DNA from: Ligustrum vulgare
Lineage: Eukaryota; Streptophyta; Magnoliopsida; Lamiales; Oleaceae
Length of the DNA: 64,000 nt
Assembly: GCA_963555705.1 (NCBI GenBank)
Contig: OY743168.1
Coordinates: forward strand, 95,148,925-95,212,924
Direction: 5' to 3'
Shown: positions 57,022 through 64,000 of the stretch, piece after piece
How positions within the stretch are numbered: position 1 is the stretch's first letter
Layout of the letters: each line of letters starts with the position of its first letter
Notes under the pieces: model-generated
Told to the model about the DNA's origin: nothing
Database searches by the model: none
Seen by the model: only the letters and a program-made list of their open reading frames with translations
Position numbers and translations under genes: made by a program

Positions 57022-60000
57022 ATGTCTGAACAATCTTCTACTGCAAAAAACAACGATCGAGCCCACATGACGGAAGAGATGGTACAACGTTTTGAGCGGT
57101 TGTTTGGGGATGTGTTAGGTCGGTTAGAAAGGCTTGAACAACCTCGGGAAGTGCCTAATGTCCGTAGGCAAGGTGGGCAAGGTCGTAGAGTAGAGGGGGT
57201 CTATGAGAATGAAGAAGGTAGTGATTTTGACGATGGGGCAATTGTGGATAGAGTAGTTAGACATGGAAGAAGGGATAGAGATCTTGGTGGCGATAGAATG
57301 GATGGTAGTATGAACAACATCAAAATGACAATTCCGTCATTCAAAGGAAGGAGTGATCCGGAAGCATACTTAGAATGGGAAAAGAAGATGGAATTAATTT
57401 TTAATTGCTACACTTATTCGGAAGAGAAAAAGGTTAAAGTAGCTGTACTTGAGTTCTCCGATTACGCTATTACTTGGTGGGATCAATTGGTGACTTCTAG
57501 GAGGAGGGATCGCGAGGGACCCGTTAGTACTTGGGATGAATTAAAGGCTATCATGAGAAAGAGGTTCGTTCCTAGTCATTACCATCGGGAGCTTCATCAA
57601 AAATTACAAAGTCTATACCAAGGATCAAAGAGTGTGGAGGATTATCACAAGGAGATGGAGATATTGATGATTAGAGCTAATGTAGATGAGGATAGGGAGG
57701 CTACGATGGCTCGATTTTTGAATGGGTTGAATAGGGATATAGCTAATGTGGTTGAAATACAACATTACTTGGAGATGGAGGATATGTTGCACATGGCTAT
57801 AAAGGTTGAGAAGCAATTAAAGAAGAAGGGGACAGCAAGGTATCAATCGGGTACTAATTCTTCTTGGAAGCCGAAGTGGGAAGGTAAAGAAGAAGGGGCT
57901 GTTTCTAAAGGAAAGTTTGAAGCATCAAAAGGGAAGTTTGAGGCACCAAAAGGGAAGGAGGAACAAGCTAATAAATTCGTACCTAAGGGGGAACCTCAAC
58001 CATCTAGGAGTAGAGACATTCAATGCTTCAAATGTTTGGGAAGAGGGCATGTGGCATCTCAATGTCCTAATAGGCGAGTGGTACTGTTGCGAAAGGATGG
58101 AACTATGGAGAGTGATAGTGAGGAAGAGGATTATAGCGATATGCCAGCGTTGGAGGAAATATGTGAGGATGAAGATGTGTTATCCGGGGAGCATGGCGAG
58201 TTATTAGTGGCAAGGCGAGCTCTTAGTGCCCAAATCCACACGGATGATTTGGAACAACAACGGGAGAACATATTTCATACTCGATGTCGCATTAATAACA
58301 AGGTATGTAGTATGATTATTGATGGCGGTAGTTGCACTAACGTCGCTAGTACTATACTTGTTGAAAAATTAGGATTACCTTTGTTAAAACATCCTAAACC
58401 TTATAGGCTTCAATGGTTAAATGATAGTGGAGAAATTAAGGTGAATAGGAGGGTGTTGGTGAATTTTTCTATTGGTAGCTATGTGGATGAAGTTATGTGT
58501 GATGTGGTACCTATGCATGCCGGGCACATTTTGTTGGGTAGACCTTGGCAGTATGATAGGAAGGTCACGCATGATGGGTATAAAAATAGGTATAGCTTTA
58601 CCAAAGGGGGAAAAACCATTACACTTGCACCATTGACACCGTCACAAGTGTATGAAGATCAAATAAAACTGAAAAATGATGAAGAAAAAAGAGTAAAGGA
58701 AAATGAGAGAAAGAGAGTTGAGGCCACGACCTCAGAAAAAGGAGAGGAAAAGAGAGTTGGAGCCACGACTCCAGAAAAAGGAGAGGCGAGAGAAAAAAAG
58801 AGTGTTGGGGTACATACCTCAGAAAAAGGAGAGGGAGCGAAGAGTGCCAGAAAAGAAAGAAAAATGAGTTTCTACGCAAAAAGGAGTGAAATCAAAAAAG
58901 CATTTATGGAAAAACGACCAATGGTCCTTTTATTGTACAAGGAATCATTCCTTGCCTTTGATGAAACTAACAAATCCCTCCCTAGTTTGGCTATTTCTTT
59001 ATTGCAGGAATTCGAGGATGTGTTTTCAGATGATATACCTAGTGGGTTGCCACCCATTCGAGGTATTGAACATCAAATTGATTTTATACCTGGAGCAGTC
59101 ATTCCAAACCGTCCCGCTTATAGGAGCAATCCCGAGGAGACGAAGGAGCTTCAAAAGCAAGTTGAGGAATTAATGAGTAAAGGGTACATAAGGGAGAGCA
59201 TGAGCCCATGTGCCGTCCCCGTGTTACTTGTGCCGAAGAAGGACGGAACGTGGAGGATGTGTGTTGATTGTAGGGCCATCAACAACATAACGGTAAAGTA
59301 TCGTCATCCTATTCCTAGGTTAGATGATATGTTGGATGAATTGTATGGCTCTAGCATATTTAGTAAAATTGACCTTAAGAGTGGTTATCATCAAATTCGA
59401 ATGAAAGAAGGAGATGAGTGGAAAACTGCTTTTAAAACTAAGTATGGCTTGTATGAATGGTTAGTAATGCCTTTTGGACTTACTAATGCACCTAGCACAT
59501 TTATGCGTGTAATGAATCATGTTTTACGTGCATTTATAGGTAAATTCGTTGTAGTTTACTTCGATGATATCTTGATATATAGTAAAACTTTGAATGAGCA
59601 TGTGGAGCATGTTAGGTGTGTGCTTGTGGTTTTAAGACAAGAGCAACTTTTTGCTAACTTTAAAAAGTGTGATTTTTGCATGGAAAAAGTTGTATTTCTT
59701 GGTTATGTGGTTAGTGCTAGAGGGATAGAAGTAGATGAAGAGAAAATCAAAGCTATTAAAGAGTGGCCAACACCTAAAAGCATAACTGAGGTTAGGAGTT
59801 TTCATGGCTTGGCTAGTTTTTATAGGCGCTTTGTTAAAAATTTTAGCACGATTGCCACACCACTCACAGAAATTGTCAAAAAAAGTGTAGGATTTAAATG
59901 GGGAGTAGAACAGGAGCATGCATTTGAAACAATCAAAAATATGTTGTGTAAAGCACCGGTTTTATCACTTCCTAACTTTGACAAGGCTTTTGAGATTGAA

Positions 60001-61893
60001 TGTGATGCCTCAGGGCTAGGCATTGGAGCTGTTTTAATGCAGGATCAAAGGCTAATCGCCTATTTTAGTGAAAAACTAAAAGGGGGTGCACTTAATTACC
60101 CCACATATGACAAGGAGTTATACTCACTTGTGCGCGCTTTGGAAACATGGCAACATTACTTGTGGCCACGGGAGTTCGTGATACACACCGATCATGAGTC
60201 CTTGAAGCATTTGAGGGGTCAAGCTAAACTGAGTAAGAGACATGCAAGGTGGGTAGAGTTCATCGAAACATTTCCCTATGTCATCCGGTACAAACAAGGT
60301 AAGGAAAATGTGGTGGCTGACGCATTGTCTCGAAGGTATGTTCTTTTAAATTCTTTGCATTCGAAATTGCTTGGATTTGTATACATTAAGGACATGTATG
60401 CTAATGACCTGGACTTTTCTAATATTTATGAGTCTTGTGGTAAAGGGGCTGTGGATAGATTCTTTAAACATGATGATTATTTATTTCGAGAAAATAAATT
60501 GTGTGTCCCTAGGTGTTCAATGAGGGAGTTACTTGTGAGAGAGGCCCATAGTGGAGGTTTAATGGGTCATTTTGGGGTTAAAAAGACCATTGAAATCCTA
60601 AGTGAACATTTCTATTGGCCTAAAATGAAAATTGATGTGGTTCGGGTTTGTAATAGATGCATTACTTGTAAAAAGGCTAAATCTAGGATTAAACCCCATG
60701 GATTATATATGCCTTTACCCGTCCCTAGTGAACCTTGGGTCGATATCTCTATGGATTTTGTTTTGGGATTGCCTAGGACTAAGAAGGGTCGAGATTCGAT
60801 TTTTGTGGTAGTAGATCGCTTTAGTAAAATGGCACATTTCATACCATGCCACAAAACTGACGATGCTACAAACATAGCTGGAATTTTCTTTAGGGAAGTC
60901 GTGCGCTTACATGGATTGCCTAAAAGTATTGTCTCGGATATGGATGTTAAATTCCTTAGTCATTTTTGGAGAGTCTTGTGGAATAAATTAGGAACAAAAT
61001 TGCTTTTTTCTACAACTTGTCACCCACAGACCGATGGACAGACCGAGGTAGTAAATAGGACAATGATTCAATTATTGCGCACCATAATCAATAAAAATTT
61101 GAAAAATTGGGAAGAGTGTTTGCCATTTATTGAATTTGCATATAATAGGGCTATACATTCTACTACTTCGTGTTCACCATTTGAAATTGTTTATGGTTTT
61201 AATCCACTAACACCATTGGATTTAATTCCTTTACCTGTGAATGAACGTAGTAGTTTAGATGGCAAGAAAAAGGCTGAGATGGTTAAAGCACTCCACGACA
61301 AGGTGAGGTTGGCGATTGAAAAGAAGAATGAACATTATGCTTCGCAGGCTAACAAAGGAAGAAATGGCATCATTTTTGAACCTGGTGATTGGGTTTGGTT
61401 ACATTTGAGGAAGGAGCGGTTTCCAGAACAACGCAAGTCAAAGTTACAACCGCGAGGGGATGGTCCGTTCCAAGTGATTGAAAGGATCAACAACAATGCC
61501 TATAAATTAGACCTTCCTGGTAAGTATAATGTTTCGGCTTCATTTAATGTTTCTGATCTATCTCCGTTTGATGCAGGTACAGATTCGAGGTCGAATCCTT
61601 TCGAAGAGGGAGGGGATGATGTGATCCAGACCACGGATACAAGCCCGCACAAAGATCCGTTGAAGATCAAAGGAGGACCGATGACTCGATTGCAAGCAAA
61701 GAGGGCCAAGGAAGCAATGGACAAGTTAGTTCAAGAAACAATGGCCAAAACAATGTTCGTGTCATCGAAAGAAGCAAGTTTCATGTTGGGGCCGAGCCAA
61801 AACGACGAGTGGATCAACCTCATCCAAGCCGTCGAAGAAGATTGCCAAAATTCGAGAATTACGGCCGTATTTCAAAAATCCTCACGGCCGTAA
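57022..61893 (+). CDS. gag-pol: Ty3/gypsy Gag-Pol polyprotein, single intact frame
   Basis: 1623 residues from ATG 57022; the frame is open nine codons upstream but without an ATG. Gag: about residues 85-250, with '[10 protein letters not shown]' and '[11 protein letters not shown]'; CCHC knuckle C335-X2-C338-X4-H343-X4-C348. Protease: '[13 protein letters not shown]' with D434. Reverse transcriptase: '[19 protein letters not shown]', 'SGYHQIRM' and active site Y846-F-D-D849. RNase H: '[15 protein letters not shown]' with D995. Integrase: HHCC ending '[13 protein letters not shown]', then D1245, D1306 and E1342, correct DD35E spacing. The C-terminus ('[18 protein letters not shown]') has no obvious chromodomain, and the last 90 or so residues are encoded by the 3' LTR. 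The usual SDRD around D1306 reads SDMD. A Reina/chromovirus-like placement is a guess. Confidence 0.96.
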   Translation: MSEQSSTAKNNDRAHMTEEMVQRFERLFGDVLGRLERLEQPREVPNVRRQGGQGRRVEGVYENEEGSDFDDGAIVDRVVRHGRRDRDLGGDRMDGSMNNIKMTIPSFKGRSDPEAYLEWEKKMELIFNCYTYSEEKKVKVAVLEFSDYAITWWDQLVTSRRRDREGPVSTWDELKAIMRKRFVPSHYHRELHQKLQSLYQGSKSVEDYHKEMEILMIRANVDEDREATMARFLNGLNRDIANVVEIQHYLEMEDMLHMAIKVEKQLKKKGTARYQSGTNSSWKPKWEGKEEGAVSKGKFEASKGKFEAPKGKEEQANKFVPKGEPQPSRSRDIQCFKCLGRGHVASQCPNRRVVLLRKDGTMESDSEEEDYSDMPALEEICEDEDVLSGEHGELLVARRALSAQIHTDDLEQQRENIFHTRCRINNKVCSMIIDGGSCTNVASTILVEKLGLPLLKHPKPYRLQWLNDSGEIKVNRRVLVNFSIGSYVDEVMCDVVPMHAGHILLGRPWQYDRKVTHDGYKNRYSFTKGGKTITLAPLTPSQVYEDQIKLKNDEEKRVKENERKRVEATTSEKGEEKRVGATTPEKGEAREKKSVGVHTSEKGEGAKSARKERKMSFYAKRSEIKKAFMEKRPMVLLLYKESFLAFDETNKSLPSLAISLLQEFEDVFSDDIPSGLPPIRGIEHQIDFIPGAVIPNRPAYRSNPEETKELQKQVEELMSKGYIRESMSPCAVPVLLVPKKDGTWRMCVDCRAINNITVKYRHPIPRLDDMLDELYGSSIFSKIDLKSGYHQIRMKEGDEWKTAFKTKYGLYEWLVMPFGLTNAPSTFMRVMNHVLRAFIGKFVVVYFDDILIYSKTLNEHVEHVRCVLVVLRQEQLFANFKKCDFCMEKVVFLGYVVSARGIEVDEEKIKAIKEWPTPKSITEVRSFHGLASFYRRFVKNFSTIATPLTEIVKKSVGFKWGVEQEHAFETIKNMLCKAPVLSLPNFDKAFEIECDASGLGIGAVLMQDQRLIAYFSEKLKGGALNYPTYDKELYSLVRALETWQHYLWPREFVIHTDHESLKHLRGQAKLSKRHARWVEFIETFPYVIRYKQGKENVVADALSRRYVLLNSLHSKLLGFVYIKDMYANDLDFSNIYESCGKGAVDRFFKHDDYLFRENKLCVPRCSMRELLVREAHSGGLMGHFGVKKTIEILSEHFYWPKMKIDVVRVCNRCITCKKAKSRIKPHGLYMPLPVPSEPWVDISMDFVLGLPRTKKGRDSIFVVVDRFSKMAHFIPCHKTDDATNIAGIFFREVVRLHGLPKSIVSDMDVKFLSHFWRVLWNKLGTKLLFSTTCHPQTDGQTEVVNRTMIQLLRTIINKNLKNWEECLPFIEFAYNRAIHSTTSCSPFEIVYGFNPLTPLDLIPLPVNERSSLDGKKKAEMVKALHDKVRLAIEKKNEHYASQANKGRNGIIFEPGDWVWLHLRKERFPEQRKSKLQPRGDGPFQVIERINNNAYKLDLPGKYNVSASFNVSDLSPFDAGTDSRSNPFEEGGDDVIQTTDTSPHKDPLKIKGGPMTRLQAKRAKEAMDKLVQETMAKTMFVSSKEASFMLGPSQNDEWINLIQAVEEDCQNSRITAVFQKSSRP
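61604..61616 (+). other. Polypurine tract
   Basis: AAGAGGGAGGGGA directly before the 3' LTR. It lies inside the coding frame (the 'EEGGDD' part of the polyprotein). Confidence 0.9.
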
Positions 61894-62493
61894 TCAACCT
61901 TCTGCTTTAAAACGGAATTTTGAAGAAATTGCAGTTTACGGCCGTAAAGATTATATCACGGCCGTAATGGAGTTGCTGCTTAAAAATTGAAGTTTGGACG
62001 TTTTGGACTTACGGCCGTAAGTCATATGTCACGGCCGTAAGAGTGAGTCAGAAACAAGTTTACGGCCGTAAGGAAAGTAGTCACGGCCGTAAACATGTAT
62101 ACGCGGAATTTTAGGTTATTTTTATTTCCTTATTTTTAGGTAGTTGTTTCCTTATTTAATTAGAACTCTTTAACCTAGTTTTGACCCTATATACAGGGAT
62201 GTAATTTTCATTATTCGAAACCAACTTTGAGATATTAATTGAGAGGCAAATTGCTTTCACATTCTTATTCTTTATTGAATAAAATCCGAACTTGCGAGTT
62301 AATTCTTGTTTGTTCAATTCTTGGGTGAGATTTATCTTCATTGTGATCAGGAGGTCAACATATCAATTGATTGTGTTGGTTGCTTGATTCAATTAATTTG
62401 AATCAATCTCTAAATCGTGGTTTATTGGCGTTCTTGGGTCGATTCCAATAATTTGTGGGTTGCGTAGCTACAATTGCTACGTGGTTTGCATCA
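61617..62493 (+). repeat. 3' LTR of the nested gypsy element (877 bp)
   Basis: The polyprotein stop (61891-61893) lies inside it, within a CGGCCGTAA palindrome. Followed by AATAC, the TSD. Confidence 0.96.
61859..62095 (+). repeat. Array of eight ACGGCCGTA palindromes in the LTR
   Basis: ACGGCCGTA(A) occurs eight times in about 235 bases, in pairs, often as TTACGGCCGTAA, a perfect 12-bp palindrome. The 5' LTR has the same array at about 55814-56046 with one site changed to ACGACCGTA. Confidence 0.93.
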
Positions 62494-62498
62494 AATAC

Positions 62499-62802
62499 TC
62501 TTTTAATATAATTAATAAAAGTCTACGTGAAAGGGTTGTCAAGTGTTCAAATAAGGACCCAAATGTTCAAACTAGATTAAAGCATGGGCCCAAGTGCCTA
62601 TATTATTCATCTTCGGTGACGCTTTACCATACAAAATATATTCTATTTTTTTCCATTCTGGTGGTGTCTTGCAAGAATGATTTTTCATATATTTCATATT
62701 TTGGTTATTTCTTAAAGTATATACACATTCCATCATCTTCGATCCCTTATATTTTCAAGTCCGGTTCGCACATAAATGAACCAATCAGACTTGAGGGACT
62801 AG
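62499..62802 (+). other. Right internal part of the outer element
   Basis: Non-coding; ends with the purine tract CTTGAGGGACTAG before the 3' LTR at 62803. Confidence 0.7.
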
Positions 62803-63556
62803 TGTTAGGACCATGACTAATTTTACATGACACGTCATCCATATGGGCCCACCGGGGGATCCACAAAATATTCATTCACCTAATCATGACCCACAGGACA
62901 AACTTTGGATACCAAACTTGCTGGACTCTTACATGCCGAGGTGATGCTATGCCGAGGTACCCCTATGCCGGGGTGATATTATGCCGAGGTACCCTTTGCC
63001 GGGGTGATCCTATACCGAGATACCCCTGTGCCGGGGTGATGCTATGTCGAGGTACCCTTATGCCGATGTACTCTTAAGCCGAAGTGAGTACCCTGTAAAG
63101 GTGACAAGATAGCTTGATATGACAACATCTTTAAAAGGATTTGATGGTTGCTTTAACCCTATGACATGTAGTAATGATTATAGCTAAAGAAATGGTTTAC
63201 CTCATAAATATTTAGGATCTTGTCATGTGTAAAGCAAAACACGTGTCACAATTTAAGAGAATTACTCATTCTATAAATAGAGCACACTTGCCCCAAGGAA
63301 AAGGTTGGTAATTCAATACTCCAATTCAATATTTTACTCTCACTCCCTTTTCTCTCTTTTACACACTTATATTTCCCGCGCCCAATTTATATTTACTTGA
63401 AATGAGTACTGAATTAAGCATCGGAGTGCAAACGGGAGCCGCCTCGGCCCTCTTTGCAAGCTGATTGTTTATCCTACTGCGCAGGAGATCCACGTATTTA
63501 AGAGAGAGGAGCTGAGACGTGTTGATACAATGTCCAACTAGATTTTGTGGTCAACA
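62803..63556 (+). repeat. 3' LTR of the outer element (754 bp)
   Basis: TGTTAGGACC...GGTCAACA. The 'atgccgaggt' repeats at about 62933-63085 are one unit longer than in the 5' LTR. G-box 63240-63245 and TATA 63272-63279 are conserved. Followed by GAACT. Confidence 0.93.
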
Positions 63557-63561
63557 GAACT

Positions 63562-64000
63562 TATAAATTTCATTATTTTCTTTAATTTACACAAATATTC
63601 TTGCTCGTAAATTTTATAATTTATTTTATTTTAGAAAATATTTATTTATATATATTATGAATAAATTGATCTGAAAATTTTTAAATTTAATTAAGAAATT
63701 AATTTATAAAAAAAGGGTCTCAAAGACCTCTTGCATGCACAGAGAATTTATCCCCATGTACGGGAATATATTACAACTGGGAATATATGTATGTGAGTTG
63801 TAAATTTGAATATAAATGGGCATCTTAAATTTACATTTTCTACTGAAGGCTAATTTACATAAACTTTACGCTCCCATTGAGGATGAATACGACGATTTTG
63901 GAGATTTAAATGAAAAATTGGGTGTAATATATATCATGATTGGAATTGCGATGACATACCCCTCACATAAAGGGGGATTCACCTACATGTGGACTCCCTC
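63562..64000. other. AT-rich flank, no gene recognised
   Basis: Nothing coding is seen. A 'gggtctcaaagaccc'-like palindrome is at about 63715-63730. The block at 63849-63880 may pair with 52185-52205 (see there). Confidence 0.45.

Larger units (their letters stand above)
55572..62493 (+). mobile_element. Young, apparently intact Ty3/gypsy LTR retrotransposon (6922 bp)
   Basis: Both LTRs are 877 bp (55572-56448 and 61617-62493), start TGATG and end CATCA. The TSD is AATAC (55567-55571 and 62494-62498). The initiator-Met primer-binding site TGGTATCAGAGC is at 56451, and a purine tract AAGAGGGAGGGGA ends at 61616. A single polyprotein frame fills the interior. By eye I find only two LTR differences (about 55912 and about 55950), both A in the 5' copy and G in the 3' copy. 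This makes it the youngest gypsy insertion here, and possibly still mobile. Confidence 0.96.
52211..63556 (+). mobile_element. Non-autonomous LTR retrotransposon full of minisatellites, split by a nested gypsy element
   Basis: The 5' LTR is 52211-52949 (739 bp) and the 3' LTR is 62803-63556 (754 bp). Both run TGTTA...CAACA, and the TSD is GAACT (52206-52210 and 63557-63561). The primer-binding site TGGCGCCGTCTGTGG is at 52953, and a purine tract (CTTGAGGGACTAG) precedes the 3' LTR. Without the nested element it is about 4.4 kb. The interior has no recognisable gag or pol: it holds two minisatellites (53217-53950 and 53960-55080) and short unique pieces. It fits a non-autonomous derivative, perhaps of the Tat lineage because of the shared primer site. 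Confidence 0.92.

Overview
The window is repeat-dense DNA from a plant nuclear genome, most likely a eudicot. It is AT-rich and has no recognisable single-copy host gene. Nearly everything that can be identified is a transposable element: Ty3/gypsy and Ty1/copia LTR retrotransposons, LINEs, Helitrons, and MULE-like, hAT-like and Stowaway DNA elements. Several boundaries are exact, because matching target-site duplications (TSDs) can be read on both sides.

Layout, left to right. (1) 1-2377 is the 3' part of a large LTR whose full-length relative recurs at 12427-15197. (2) 2962-4922 is a decayed LINE. (3) 5785-20701 reads as a plus-strand Helitron split by a minus-strand Tat/Retand-type gypsy element (6885-19660, TSD AGCCC), which is itself split by a 2.77-kb solo LTR (12427-15197, TSD TGCTC). 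The Retand-type element has a ruined gag-pol, an antisense accessory gene with a visible intron and a 49-bp hairpin minisatellite. (4) 21218-27011 is a decayed copia element (TSD GATTA) with an unusual array of short hairpins. (5) 27017-32675 is AT-rich debris. (6) 32685-34357 is a giant inverted-repeat MULE-like element (TSD TTAAATAAA) in one copy of a local duplication; the other copy (about 34840-35520) preserves the empty site. (7) 39468-42013 is a very young gag-only copia element with an intact 259-residue Gag and two LTRs that look identical. (8) 43031-50374 is a tandem run of minus-strand Helitron-like elements, two of which carry the same Stowaway MITE. (9) 51093-51951 is a hAT-like element. 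(10) 52211-63556 is a non-autonomous LTR element filled with minisatellites (TSD GAACT), into which a young, apparently intact gypsy element has inserted (55572-62493, TSD AATAC) with a single open reading frame of 1623 codons.

The genes present are therefore retroelement genes. The gypsy polyprotein at 57022-61893 holds Gag, protease, reverse transcriptase, RNase H and integrase and may be autonomous. The gag-only copia element needs pol from a relative. The outer element at 52211 shares its primer-binding site with the Retand-type element, so it may depend on that lineage. All lineage names are from motif recognition by eye; no database search was possible.
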